Assembly: GCA_963576565.1 (NCBI GenBank)
Contig: OY755042.1
Coordinates: 97,954,185-98,018,184 of the forward strand
DNA from: Aspidapion aeneum
Taxonomy: Eukaryota > Arthropoda > Insecta > Coleoptera > Brentidae
Direction: 5' to 3'
DNA length: 64,000 nucleotides
The notes under the pieces are model-generated. The model did not search any database. It was not told the origin of the DNA and saw only the letters and a program-made list of their open reading frames with translations. Positions 25,701 through 40,700 of the stretch are shown one piece after another. The translations under genes and the position numbers were made by a program. The stretch's first letter is position 1. Each line of letters opens with the position of its first letter.

Positions 25701-28700
25701 TGCGCAAACAATAATCAATAATTCGTTGCAGATGGCGAGCACAGTCCGGAAATAAAACGCTTTCGTGGGTACCTGTAAAAACTTGGTGCAAAGAAATTAA
25801 CGACGGCCGTGAACGCGCCGACAACGTCAGTCACCCACGTCGTCCGCGTACCATCATTTCTGCAGGCAAAGTTTTAGCGACCGTTTTCGGGGACTGGAGA
25901 GGAGTTTTGTTGGTAGATTTTTTGAACGAGCGAATAACAATAAACGCGGCTTACTACTGCAACTTACTTGACCAGGTAAAGCTTGATTAGCGCCAAAAAA
26001 AAAACACAACGCTAGACCTGATACGGCAGCTTTAACACAGGCCAAAATCAAAGAAATGCACTGGACTGTGCTGGAATACCCTCCACACAGTCCAGATTTG
26101 TCACCTTGCGATTTTCATATGTTTGGCCCACTCAAAAATTAACTGGGAGGCGAGCAATTTCAGACCAATGAAAAGGTGCAGGTATTCGTGCGCAACTGGT
26201 TAGATACTGTCAAACCGTTGGGAAAAGTGTATTAACAGATAAGGGGGATGTGTAGAAAAGTAGAAAAAAATTCTGTTTTGTGTCATGTTTCTAAATAACT
26301 AGTTTTAAACAAAGGCTTGTTTATATTTGATGCACCCTCGTACATGTGGCGTATGTTTGTAGTCTTTTATGTCGGATAAAAAAAATATGTACGATACACA
26401 ACCGGAAACTGACTTTTGTAGGTCACCTCAGGTTTACAGGTTTATTACCAACACGTTTGAATTGAGTTTTTAGAACACTGGGCATTGATCCAATAGGATG
26501 GAAGTCCCAGCATAAAAAAAAACTAAAAAAAAATAGATTTATGGTTCACCCTGTAAATTTCCTGGGTCGAACTGTCAAGTTTACATTTCCGGTCTAGTAA
26601 CGTAAATACGTATTTCAGCATTGCCTATGGGGTGCCTCAGGCTGTGAAGGATCATCTGAATACAATTCTATGATCATCTACCACCACAACAGTCCAGCGT
26701 GGTCCGAAAATGTGAGGTTAACGCTACCCATTGACAAGTTCGCAGGGGCCCATGTCAGACTGGAATATCGGCATTGTTCTAGTAAGTGAAAATTTTATAT
26801 TATTCTTTTTTAACCCCAAAAAAATAATATTTCTGACATCTTCTCTTACTCTGTAATATAATCCGTTTTATCCAAATATTACAGCCAGTATAGTTTGGCT
26901 GGGAAAAGAAATACCTTCCTAGCCCATTAGCACACTCCAAGTAAACTCAACACTATCAGCGTTGAAAATAGTTTATTGTAAATATCTCAGAAACGAAAGC
27001 TTCTAAAAAAGATAATACTGTCTTATTTTTTTAGCTCGAGAAAAAAATGACAAGAAGCTCTTTGGTTTCTCCTTTTTTCGCTTGATGGACAAAGATGGCG
27101 CGGCAGTGCAAGACGGACAGCACGAACTGTATATTTACAAATGCGAGGTACAAATGTTTTTTAATAGTATGTACAGGGTGATTGATAATATTTGCGTGGC
27201 CTTTATTAGGTTATAGAAAAAAACTTTTTGCAAAATTTTTATAATATTGTCGGGTACGATTTTATTTTAAATCGAGCCCTTAAACAAGAGTACCGTAGGA
27301 CCTCTATTGTGTGTCTAAAATAAAGATAAAATAGTGTTAAAGACGTTATAAACTTTAATGAACACAAAATAAACGGTGGCGATTTACAAATTGTTACCTT
27401 ATTATCAACAAACAGGATCCAAAATATTAAAATAAAAACTAACTTATCAAAAAAAAAACAAACTGCAAAATGTACTTTAAATAGACAAATCTTATCGTTC
27501 TTTACTGATAATTAATTTAGAGGTTTTGGTTTAAGTTCAACAAAACTTAGAATGTGACTACCAACTTGTCATCTCAAAGTTGGGATTTTTATTGACGGTA
27601 GGACTTGGAGGAACCAACTCAGTGGCGTTGCTGATAATCCTTAAGTTTACTTTATATTCTATTTAATGAGCTAAACAAGGAAACTTAAACGAAACCAGAG
27701 ATAAAGTGACATCTTATAGACAACACTTTCTTATCACAGCTTTTCCATAGCCAATCACGTTGAAGGGAAAACCCCTTTATCTACTTGAGGTTTCCTCTCG
27801 CTTAACCGTTAAAACTCCCACTCTTAACTTTTCAGTAGTTTTTCTCGCAGCAACCACATGCTGTGTGGTAGGCGACACCTAGAATCACTTTCTTATCTCT
27901 GCAAATCCATGTTTTGCGCTTTTTGTTTTTCCAAGCTGGTTTTGTACAGTGGCACAGTCAAGAGTAATTTACATTCCATTAGATTATTATTATTTTTTCT
28001 GCATATTTACAATTTTTAAACTGTTATTACTGTTTCGAACACTATTTTACCTATATGTCATGAAAATCTGTTCAACGGTTTCGGAGGTGCGTAAGGTGAT
28101 ATACGCACAGACATACACACACAGACACACATCACGACGGTATTGCTAAAATATGTCAAAATACACCGACATAACACAATTTCGGTGTTATCTGAAAAAA
28201 AAAATTTCGTCGAAAATAATACCTTCTCTAGTCATTGCTGCGCGTGCTTTTAATACAGGGTGTCCCAACTAAAAGGTAACAGACGTGTTTTGGTTATTTT
28301 TCGTGTGAATTTGGAAAAACGCTCGGACACGTCGATTTTGTTTCTGAGGGGGACCGTTTTTGGTAGGGAAAGTGGGTCTAGTGATACCTTGTTTTTGAAG
28401 GCCTCTTGAATATCTTTACAACCGTGTAAAAACTTGGACTGATAAAATAAAAATTTAATCACAATTTTATATTTTTTGGATTTAATTTTTATTTTATCAT
28501 TCCATGTAAAATTTAAAAATTTAAAAGCAAATATCTTAAAAACTAATCTATGGATTTTCGAAATTTTTATCATTCCATGTAAAATTTGAAAATTTGTAAG
28601 CAAATATCTCAAAAACTAATCTATGGATTATCACAAGGGATCACTAGACCCACTTTTCCTATTCAAATTATAGGGGTAAAGTATACCCCTTGAAGATGGT

Positions 28701-31700
28701 GGGTGCTACAAAAATTTCAAGATAGCCAAAAAGTATCCCCCTCGCAAACAAAATCGACTCAGAAACACCTCTGTTACCTTTTAGTTGGGACACCCTGTAT
28801 ACATTACCTTGATAAAAAAAAATATTTTCGCCTCTGAGGGCAGATTTTAGAATTTTGGCTCCGCAACGAACGTGTTAAATTTTTTGTTTTTTGGAGAATG
28901 TCTTTGTATTTTCTTTTTGTTAATGCTTAGGATATCGAAAATATTTTCTCTGCTTAGGACCAATCAAAACTGGAAAACTGCGGTTACCTGGCCCTGCCCG
29001 CCTTTGCCAAAGACTACGAAGGAAACCACGAGTCAAGCGGGCAATTCAGCCGAAGTCACAAAGAAATGGTTTCTGTGAGGACACTATTGTGCTCTACTAA
29101 GTTGACCCAAAATGGTAAGAAAAAATGTCCTTTCCTTCACACCCCAAGTAACAATATTACCACTCAAAGTTTTATTAATTTGGTTCCAAGGTTATTTAGA
29201 GGGTGCTGTTATGGCTTTTAGGATCAATTTGGCTACATAAAGGTAATTTATATTGCCAATTACCTAGAGGTGTTATACAACGAAAAAGTGATTTATAAAG
29301 GGAATTTAATAAAACTGATATGCCTTCTGTTCCTTTTAGATACTTTCGGTTCTATTGATTTCTGATTTATAAAGATGGTCCTAGAAACTCTTTTACCTAA
29401 CGTTTTTAAAAAGAAATAATTATAAACTTTAGTCATTTAGTTTTTTTCATTACTTTAGGTCATAACAAAAGTGTTTTATAATAGGGCTAAAAGGTTACCT
29501 TATATCCTTTTGTTTGTATAGTTACCAGTAGTTTAATAGTAAATATGATTATATAGGCGGCCATATAGAATCTAGTTTCCTTAAGGTTTTTAAGAGTGGT
29601 AAATATAAAATTTAGACTTTTGGTTTTTGTCATTACTTTTACGCATTTTAAAAAGGTTTTATAGGAAGGCTTAAAGGTAAACTTAATTCTTTTGTTTTTA
29701 TAGTTACCCATAGTTGCATATTAAATATTATTTAAATAGGCGGCCATATAAAACCTCGTTTCCTTAAGGGTTCTAACAGAAGTAAGTAAATACTTTCGAG
29801 TTTTAATTTTTTTAGGTACTTTTAGTAAAAATAATAGATATACCTAGGTACAGTTTGGAACCTACCTATTGCAAGATTAATTATTTAAAACACAATAGTT
29901 AATAATTGTTGAGTTTCCGCCCTCATGGGTAGGACACCCAGGCCTAGATAAGGCCTGTTTAGACGGCCAATATAAGAGGTTGCCCTCCACCCAACCTGCA
30001 GGCACAATGGATATCATTGCACTGGCCTCTTGATTGTTTGGCCGATAAAAAAACCATTTAAAAGTGTTGAATTAAACGCTTTTAACACAACAGTTTGAAA
30101 ACAAAAAATTTAAGTAAGGTTATGTTGACCATGTTGACTTCCTTTATTGGTTTCATAAGGGTACTCAAAAATCCTTGTTGCGATACAGTAACAAATAAAA
30201 CCAAGTGACCACTATAAAACAATAATGGCGTATATAAAATTATTTAAAAGATATTGTAAAGGGAAAATATTTGTCTAGTTGTTTTAGCAGTGTTTTTTAA
30301 CATACATTTTACTTTAATTTTGATTTATGTAAACCAAACAGACTGTTTTAATGGTGAATGGTGGTAATAATTTTTTCTAATTTTAAATATTTGTTATTTT
30401 TTCATCAAAAAACGATCAAAAAGCATTGTTGAGCTGGCGCGCTTGTTTTGAGAGCCTTTATACGAGTTTATCAGTAAAATAAGTGGCAGGTCATTTGATG
30501 ATCAACAAAACGACAAACTCCTCATAAAATATATATTTTTATGTAACAAAATAATTTTGGGACTCTAACATTTTTGGCAATGTTGTGACCTAAATTATTT
30601 TATATAGCCATTGTGAATCTAAAATATCGCTTTTATATAAAAAATTCTCTACTCTAAAGGTATTATGGTATTCAACAGAATCGCCAGGATACCAAATTAC
30701 CAATTCTAGTTTTATAATAGGATAGAGGACGTTTCTGAGTTGCTTTTAGAAGCTGGCAAAATAGCTTTAGGCTCTAAAAGGTTCTATACTGGTGGAACCG
30801 CTAGAGGGCGAAGCTGGAGTTTTATTCTTATGGTTTTATTGTGAGTTTAATACATAGGTTGCCACCACCAATTGGGGAGTCCCATTTAGGAGGTTTAAGG
30901 GGTATATAAGGGTAATGGGAACGTGCTAGCGACCAAACATTGAAACTAATGGTTTTAAGGAAAGGCGCTGGCAACCTCTTAGATTCTGCTATAAATAAAG
31001 AAATATTACTTGGGTATGTCCTTTGCTTTGTGGACGTTTTTTTACCAAATATTACATTATCACAGATTTTTGTTTTTTTGTTAAATATTACTTCTTATTA
31101 AGTTTATTTAATTTTTATCTTTTTTACCTCTTTTAGTGGATCTTCTTTCCCTGCTTCGCTGGAAATCCCATCCTGAAAGAATACAAGAATCTCTGAAACG
31201 AGTACTGAAATTGGGCGACGAGGAATTAATCAAATTTTTGCAGGTACGTTGAAGGTTAGAAAGTTCGATTGATTTAGTAAGGTCTACAATGAGCAACACA
31301 AGTGGAAGATCATGTTTATATGTATACTATGTTGCATTAAAATGAAGTCATCACGAGGTGGGGAACCTGCCCAAGCAAAAATTGGGTTGGGCATTATTTG
31401 TAGCTTTCCAATTATGTATAACAACATCCAATGTTGCCACCAATACTATTTTTAAACGTGAAATTTAGTACCCGTGAATTTAAAAATCAAACAAGTTTCA
31501 TGGCTAATCGGGTAAAAAGGAGTTTTTGTTTCTCTCATATTTTTCCGTTGGTAGCTTAAAAGCTTAACCTCACGGGGGTCCTAGATCTAATGGACACCTA
31601 ATAAGTATTGACAGTTAATTGTTTCGTCCTTATGGGACTCCTCAGAACACTGCTTAGTCAATGTGACACTCTTGCGAAGTTAATTAGACGGTTTTGTCTC

Positions 31701-34700
31701 TAATCCTATGTAAATAGTGACAAAACTTTCGCATGAAGCGCCATCTACCGAGATACGAGTGAAACCAAAACAAGAGTAGGCTAAAATAAACTGCTATACG
31801 TATCGATCAATGAAACCCTGTGCATGTTCAAATTCAATGATGTTTCTGGTGTTTCTTAAACCTAATTTTTGATTTAATTCTAGGATGTCTTGGATGCCCT
31901 ATTCGCCCTTTTCTCCACGGAAGATGGAAACTCAACACCACAAAGCGGATTGGTATTTCAAGTTTTGGTGTCAATTTTTAACCTCTTAGACGGTTCGAGA
32001 TATCAACATTTTAAGCCCGTGCTGGACGCTTATATAAAGAATCATTTTGCTGCGGCGTTGGTCTATAAGTAAGTGTGGTATATACTTTATTTGTTATTAA
32101 ATTAATATTTGAAAAATATAGAAAAACTTCTTTTGTTACCACTTTTTAAAAAACAGAAACAAATGAATCTTTGAGAAATTGACGTAAATATGAACCAAAT
32201 AATTTTCATTGAAGCTTATTGCCTAATTTCGCTCGTTCTTCGAACATATTATGAAATCATTAACAACAAACCTTCATGAAAATTATCGTTAATATTCAAG
32301 AACTCGTGGTATTACTCCCAAGTATTTTGTAGAGTTGTATATCACATATTAGGTTTTAAAAAAATTGCCAAATTTTTACAAAAAACTTGTGTTTTTAATA
32401 ACAAATTTTGAAAATCATTTTTTAGTTTTACTAAACAGAAGCCTCTTCATATACATCATATCATAACAAAAACATTTCATGTAAAAAAGCCAAGTGCGCG
32501 AAATGATATTCCTTAAAAAGAATTGAAATAAAAGTAAAGCCAAGTTCTCCAATACAAATTTCAAAATGAAAGGTTCTTACTAGTTTGGAAATGTTTTTTT
32601 GAAACTTTGCTATTACAGCCAAACTTCTTTATGTTTAATTTAGCACTGTGCCTAAGAGTCATTTGCAGCCGTAATAGCCAAGTTTAGAAGAACATTTCCA
32701 AACTAGTAAAAACCTTTCATTTTGAAATTTGTATAGTAGAACTTGGCTTTACTTTTATCTCAATTCTTTTAACGGAATATCATTTCGCGTACTTGGCTTT
32801 TTTTTTCATGATATGTTTTTTTTATGAGTTCACTTCTTTTTGAAAGGATTAGGATAATATTTAATTAGTAAAATATGCGGAATATTGTTCAAAACTTTTG
32901 TAATCCCTTATTAAACATTTTGAGGTTTTATAATTTTTTCCTATTGTTTTATCAGAGTTCCTCTCTCATCAGTCTTCCAAAGCTCAGCTCTCTAGCGTTT
33001 CTGGAAGTGGGCAATATTACTTTTACATAATTTTACATGTATAGGGGAGGGAAGTAAATTAGAATTTTGGGTTTTTTTTATTTTTTACAAGGGTTTGGCC
33101 ATAATTTCTATTAGTCTGCCAAAGTTCAGCTTTGTAGCATGTCTGGAAGTACAGTAGAATTTTGATCATCTATACATGAGTGAGTGAGTGATTGAGTGAG
33201 TGGCGTTTTTTGAAATTTCGTAACTACTTTACTACCTTATGGAAGTCCATGAAACTTGGAGGGGTTGTTAACTCTGTAAAGATCTACGACTGTGCAATGT
33301 TTGACTTTTGTAGCTCATTATGAAGTAGAGTTTTAAATAGGTCAAATATGGGCTGAAATGTTTCAAGAAAAGATGTTACAGCAGTTTACGCAAACTTGGC
33401 GCGGCATTGGCGTGCCCTCAGATACATACATTGTAGTTTCCTGAAATGGGATTTTAGATGTTACTTACACTCCTTAACCTGTAATATTTTCGAAACAATT
33501 AGTAGAATATTTTCTAATCATAACAAAAACATTTCATGTAAAAAAAAGCCAAGTACGCGAAAATGGCATTCCGTAAAAAGAATTGAGATGAAAGTAAAGC
33601 CAAGTTTTCCAATACAAATTTCAAAATGAAAGGTTCTTACTAGTTTGGAAATGTTTTTTTTTTAAACTTTGCTATTACAGCCAAACTTCTTTATGTTCAG
33701 TTTAGCACTGTGCCTAAGAGACATTTACAGCCGTAATAGCCAAGTTTAGAAAAATATTTCCAAACTAGTAAGAACCTTTCATTTTGAAATTTGTATTGGA
33801 AAACTTGGCTTTACTTTAATCTCAATTCTTTTTACGGAATGCCATTTTCGCGTACTTGGCTTTTTTTCACATGAAATATTTTTGTTATGATTTCACTTCT
33901 TTTTTAAAGGAATTGGATAATACTTAATTTTTAAAGTAGTAAAATATGCGGAATATTGTTCAAAACTTTTGCAATGCCTTACTTAAATTTTTGAGATTTT
34001 TAAATTTTTTTCCATGGTTTTATCATAGTTCCTATCAGCCTTCCAAAGCTCAGCTCTCTAGCATTTCTGAAAGTGCACAATGTTACTTTTACATAACTTT
34101 ACATGTAAGGGGAGGGAAATAAATTAAAATTGTCGTGTTTTTAAATTTTGTCCTATAGTTTTATCATAGTTCCTATCAGTCTTCCAATGCTCAGCTCTCT
34201 AGCGTTTCTGGAAGTGGGCAATGTTAGTTTTATATAAATTTACATTTATAGGAGAGGGAAGTAAATTAAAATGTTGGTGTTTTTAAATTTTTTCATATAG
34301 TTTTATCATATTGCCTTTCAGTCTTAAAAAGTTCAGCTCTCTAGCGTTTCTGGAAGTGGGCAGTGTTACTTTTACATAACTTTACATTAATAGGGGAAGG
34401 AAGTTAATTAGAATTTTGGGGTGTTTTAATTTTTTTCTATAACTTTATCATAGTTACTATCGGTCTTCCAAAGCTCAGCTCTCTAGTATGTCTGGAAGTA
34501 GGCAATGTTACTTTTACTTAACTTTACATTTATAGGGGAGGGAAGTAAATTAGAATTTTGGGGTATTTTAATTTTTTCCTATAGTTTTATCATAGTTCCT
34601 ATCAGTCTGCCAAAGCTCAACTCTCTACCATTTCTGTAAGTGGGCAATGCTACTTTTACATAACTTTAAATGTATAGGGGAGGGGAGTAAATTAAAATTT

Positions 34701-37700
34701 TGGGTTTTTTTTATTTTTTCCAGGGGTTTGGTCATAATTTCTATAAGTCTGCAAAATTTCAGCTTTGTAGCATGTCTGGAAGTACAGTAGAATATTGATG
34801 ATCTATACATGTGTGAGTCAGTGAGTGAGTGGCAATTTCGACGTTTTTTGAAATTTCTTAACTACTTTACTACTTCATGGAATTCCATGAAACTTGGAGA
34901 GGTTGTTAACTCCATGGAGATCTACGATTGTGCAAAGTTTGAGATTGAGATGAGATGCTCATTCCGAAGTAGAGTTTTAGATAGGTCAAATATCGGCTGA
35001 AATGTTTCCATAAAAGATGGTTACGGCGCGCGAACTTGTCGAGGCACTGCCGTGAACGGCTTCAAATCATTGTTAAAATTCACAAGCTCACTACAAATCA
35101 TATAAAAAACAAAAAGTGCTTGAGAAAAATTATTAAGAAATTTTTCTTCTATTTACACCTTCTTTTTTTGTTGTTTTAGAGGTCTTCTGACCAGTGTGCA
35201 ACACTGCGCAGACTACATAGCGTCATTTGAGAACCAAGAACCGCTACAAAAATGCTTTAAAAGTCTAGAATACATCTTCAAACTGATTATTCAAAGTAGA
35301 CTGCTCTTTTCCAGAGCCACTGGTGGCCATTATGAAGATAGTTTTAGGAAGGATCTTTATAGTGCGTTTTCTTCATTAAATAAAATGTTGGCATTGAACG
35401 ATCCCAGGATTATAAACGGCCAGGTAAAGTCCATATATAGTATGCACAGGGTGTCTCAAATTTGATGCAATTAGGGGGTTTTAGCACCGCACCTTGGTAT
35501 TGAAATATCTGCATTTTAGAAAAGGGCCTATAACTTTTTTATTTATGAAAATTTCTGTTTGGTGTAAATTACTTTTAAGAATCTAACTGTCAAATTGAAT
35601 TTTATCAGTCACTTTTAGTTTTTACCCAACTGCAGTACAGCGAAAGGAATGATAATGTTTTTTGCTTGGGATATGTATGTATGTAAATATGTGTCGCGCT
35701 AGAGGCTAAACCGATTTTGATTTTGAAAAATGAACATGGCAGTCGTCAGACGCCATTTTGTCACATGATGTAGGCTTTAAGGCATACAAATTACCTAAAT
35801 TTCAGGCGATTTTAATGAAATTTCTTTGATCACTCATTGCAAATGTCCTCTAATTTGCTGTAATTACTTTGTAGTCATCCCTGCTCCCACCCATCTCCCC
35901 TCCTGTTATCCCCCCCACCCTCTTCAAAACCATATTCGCATAGTTTTATGAAATATAGGGCGATTTAAAAAATTATTTCTGCACACGCTTTAAGACTTTT
36001 TACCAAGACCATTTTACTAGTTTCCCCCTTTCTGTCCTTCTCTTCTCTTCACCCGCCATAGTAGTAATAGTTGTAGCTATAACTTTCACAAATATAGAGC
36101 GATTTCAAAAATTCTTTCTGCACACGCGTTAAGATTTTTTTCCAACACTTTTTTATTAGGTGTTACAGGGTGGTTCAAAAACTTTTGATAGGAAACACCC
36201 ATTTCTGGAGGAAAATAATGACTAAAATCGCAAATCGATATCTTAAACTACTTACAATCTGGCGCAATTTCGACCCACCCCCGTAACTTGTTTATTTATG
36301 AATATTTTTTATTTCTGTAAAAACATTCTTAAGAGGAATTCAACCGTCAAATTAATCTACCACTTTTAGATTTTGAGGTATTACATATAGTTTGTATTTT
36401 TTCTTTCTCTTCGATTTTTGAAATAAGCTTAAAATTTCCTTTAAAATGACGTATCTAACTTAATATTTAATTTTGTATTGTTTTTTATATTTTTATTTTT
36501 TAATTACGTCTTTTTAAAAAAAAATTAATTTGGTAATTTTAAAATATTTTAAACCCATTTAACATACTAAAATATACAGTAAAAATAAAAAATATAAAAT
36601 AATACAAAGAATATAAAGAAATAAAAGGGTCATCCCATAAAGAAAAAAATAATTTGTTGTAATATCTCAAAAATTAAAAGTGACATAAAATTTTATTTGA
36701 CAGTTAAATTCCCCTTAAAAAAGTAGCTTAAAAGTGTTTTTACAGAAAAATAATCATAAATAAACAAGTTACGAGGCTGGGTCGAAAATGCCCCAAATCT
36801 TGTAAGTAGTTCAGGATATCGATGTGCGGTTTTCAGCATTCATACAGAATGATTTATTATAATTCTAAATCATCTTCTACAAAAGCTAACAAAAATTATG
36901 TGTGTGAATTCCAGGTGGCGCTTTTGGTGTCAATAAGTTCAGTATACGAACAGCTTATAGAAGTGTTGCCAACGATAGAATGCACCAAATTGGCCTCAAC
37001 AATGTTAGATTCGATACCGAGAGAACTGCCAGTTTTATTGGTGCAAGCCAAATTGGCTTGCATTAAAAATCTGGTTATGGGCAAATTATTTCAAGATGAC
37101 GGTAAGATGTGTATAGGGTAATTCAAACTGCACACTTTTAAGTGGAGAAAGGGTACTTCTAGGGTAGACAGACGAAAACTAACCCCTCTTTGCGAGCCTA
37201 AAATTTCAAGAAAGAATTTTTGGTAAAAAGCGCATATTGATAATATATCAGCCCGGTTTTGCGCTGCAGGGGCTTTTTAAAAAGTCTGCATTTTTAATTG
37301 GAGCCTATAACTCTTATTTCTCAAAATTTATTTTTGGTGTAAATAGCTTGTTTGTAGGTTTTTTAAAGCGTAATGCAACTGTTAAACTAAACTTTATCTG
37401 TCAAGTTTAGTTTCCAAAATATAAGACAATGGTATCTTTTTTCTTACGGAATGACCATTTTTTTTACTTGACTTTCGAAATCGTCGTAAAATTTCCTTTG
37501 AAATAATGTAATGTTTTTTTTGTATTTTTTTTTTTAATATTTTTTTGTTATCCATATTTTATTTATTATTACCTTCCTAGCCCGCGTAGCAATGACTACA
37601 GAAGGTATTATTTTCGACGAATTTTTTTTTCAAATAACGCGAAAAATGTGTTATTTCGATGTATTTTGACCTATCCTAGCAATATCGTCGTGATGTCTGT

Positions 37701-40700
37701 CTGTTAGTGTGTGTGTGTGTATATATTATTTCTGTCCGTAACACGATATCTCCTAAACCGGTAAACGGATTTTCATAAAATTTTCAGGTAAAATAGTGTT
37801 CGACACCCTTAGATTTTGGTCAAAATCCATTAATGCTAATGATGTTTTCGGAATATAGTAGACTATATTTTGCCCAATAATTCGTGTTATAACCAAAAAC
37901 TTCGTAAGTGCTTTAGTTTCTGAGATATTTAGAAAAAACTGTTTTCATGGATCATATATCATAGCTACACACAAGCCATTTACACCACAAAGAAATTTTT
38001 TGAATTAAAAAAGTTATAGGCCTCAATCCAAAATGCAGACTTTTCAAAAAGCTCCCGTAGCGCAAAAATAGGTTGATATATCAAAATGTAGTTATTTCAA
38101 TATGTGCATTAATTAGAAAAGTTAGAATGTGGATTCCGCCGGAACAGATCTGCATGTAGATTTTAAACAGGCTTTTTACAGTGTAAATTAGGAGACAGTA
38201 ATGCAGGATTTAGGATCAGTAAAATCCAGAGATACTAGCAGCTGAAGATTGGATTTTTTAACCAACCAAAATAAAAAGAGTCGGAAAATGTGGTAAAAAT
38301 AGTTGGGCACTGGTGGGCAGCCTAACCAAACCTTAATTTATACTTTGATTTTATCACGGCCTTGTCAAAAGGGCGGAGACTGTCAGTTGTTTTAATTTTT
38401 GGTGTGTTTTGTGTAAGAATAAAGAAATTCTCCATATTTTCCTACTCTAATGGAAAATGTGACGTTTTAGCCCTGAACAATTTTAAACATTTTAGTTTTT
38501 ATCCCAAATTTAATTAGAAAAACTGGCAAAAAGACAAATAAACAAAAACAGCGGTTTCTAAACCAGAGACCGAAATGTCAATGGTTAAGAAGGCCAGGAC
38601 GCCGGCCATTTTTGATTTGCCGTTTTTACTTTGGTCAAATCCAATTCGTTAACGTACTAATTTAAAACCAACTACAGTTACACATTGTGGCTATTTGACC
38701 CTCCCGCACATTAGCAGATAATAATAAAATAATTTTTTCAATAAATTAATGCTATATGTTTTTGTAAAACTAGAAGTGGTTTTGCCGACTAGAGAACTAT
38801 GCGAAGTTCTAAGTTGCGACCAAGTCTACACCGATGGAACTATAAGAAGACTAACTATTTCGCGCTATAAAAATGTAAAAAAAGCCCCAAGTATGTCCAT
38901 GTTTTTAGAAGTGAAATTGCTCTTGTTTCTACTGTAATATGCGTCTTATATAACTTTGTTGGTTTTTTTACAGTGACTGTCCACAAATTTAACATTTTGT
39001 TTTTTTTACTGTTGGCAGCGATATATGTTCTTTGATTTTCAGTTTTCATTTTATCAATTTTATATCTGTAATCAAGCGTAAACAGCATACCTATACGAGT
39101 CTAATTTTTACAAAAAAACTATATTTTTTTTAGAATCAAGGAACATTCTACTTTGCACCGCGTGCAAGCACTTGAGGTACCATTTGGTGCGGAGAGACGA
39201 ACTGAAGCTTTGTACCGAAATCATGGGAGAAATTCTCGGATTTCTGTTCAAACAGAAAAAAATTGGGGAAGAACAGGGCAAAATAAACAACTGCATACAT
39301 CATGACGTCGACACGCTCAATTTGTCTATTTTGGAGGTCTTAATCCAGACCATTTTGGGGATCATTGATAAGGACACTAAAATTTTGGTAAGAAGAAAAC
39401 GTATAAATATTAGTAAATAACAAGAAAAGTATTTTAACCTTAGAGCATTGAATCTATAGAGGAATCTTAATTCCAAACCATAGGCAGGAATATTCCATAA
39501 GGATGAAAAAAAAACAAATTTACACAGGTATGTGATCTTCAAAAAAATAAAAAACGGTCACTTTGGCATAATTTATACCCAAAAGCTATAAGTTAATTTA
39601 ATGTAAACGCGATTTACTAAACTTTTTGTTGTTTATTTTTCATGAGCAAATTTTTGATCTCTATAGTTTCTTTATCTTTGACCTAATTCCAGCAACCTTC
39701 TTCAATCCTCCTTTGGACATAGCGGGCCTCCCCCAATATCTTCCACTCTTCTCTGTCTATCGCCGTGTTCATCCATCTAGTTCCCGCGTGTTTCTTCAAA
39801 TCGTCCGCTCATCTCATTTGGGGTCTTCCCCTACTTCTACTTTTATTTTCCCATGGTCTCCAGTTTACAATACATTTGTTCCATCGATCGAATTTCCATT
39901 TTAATTTTGCCACTTCCTCTGGCACTCCTTACTTTTGTTTTATTTCTTATCCATTTATTCCTTTTTCTATCTGTTGGCTTTATATGTAACATTTTTATGT
40001 TATGATTTTAGTTTTAGTGTAGTTCATACTCAAGCCCATATTTTTAGCTTCTGCATCCAGTTTTTCCATTACTTTTATTAGTTCTTCTTTCTTATCTGTG
40101 GTTCAAGTATTGTCCGCTTACTTTTCTTCCCAATCTTAGTTTTTAAAAACATCTAGGGCCTGGTTAAATAGTTTGTTGTCTGACATAAGTAAGGTTTTCG
40201 TTTGCAACAGTAGGGATTTCGAATTCAATCGGTGAAGAGGTCGAGTTCTGCAGATTTTTATAGGATTTCCCATTCCTTGGGTGATTGTAATATGTAATGA
40301 AGTCCTACCCATTCATTCATTTATTTATTTTAAATTAGCAACCCTCGACATAGTAAGAACAGTGGGAAAAAATTTAAACACTAATTACAAGCATGAAAAA
40401 AGCGAAATCCTAAACACTAACTACAAGCTAAAAGAAAAAAAGAAACATTTGTGTTTGAGAAAGTCACAATAAGTTATTATTTAAAAATGTTGTCTTGATC
40501 CTAGCTTTAAAATTAGGGAGTGACATATTGAAGTATTTAATCGTATTACAATATTGATTGTAACATTTCAACATTTTACAAAGGGAAGCATTTTGTCCAG
40601 AGTTATGTAGTTCTACGAAAAGGTATTTCGAACAGCTCACGATTTCTTATATTCATAATGTTTTGTGGCCTAAACTATATTTTCTGGTAAACCTCTGGAC

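Noticed and set aside
1506..29114. Assignment to Mbc/DOCK1 rather than Sponge/DOCK3-4
   Set aside because: The DHR-1 exons ([27 protein letters not shown]) follow the DOCK3/4 pattern; DOCK1 proteins have different residues there.
38749..38937. 62-codon frame with [20 protein letters not shown]
   Set aside because: Looks protein-like but matches no DOCK segment; splicing it between exons 11 and 12 would break the conserved ESRNILL junction. Left unassigned.
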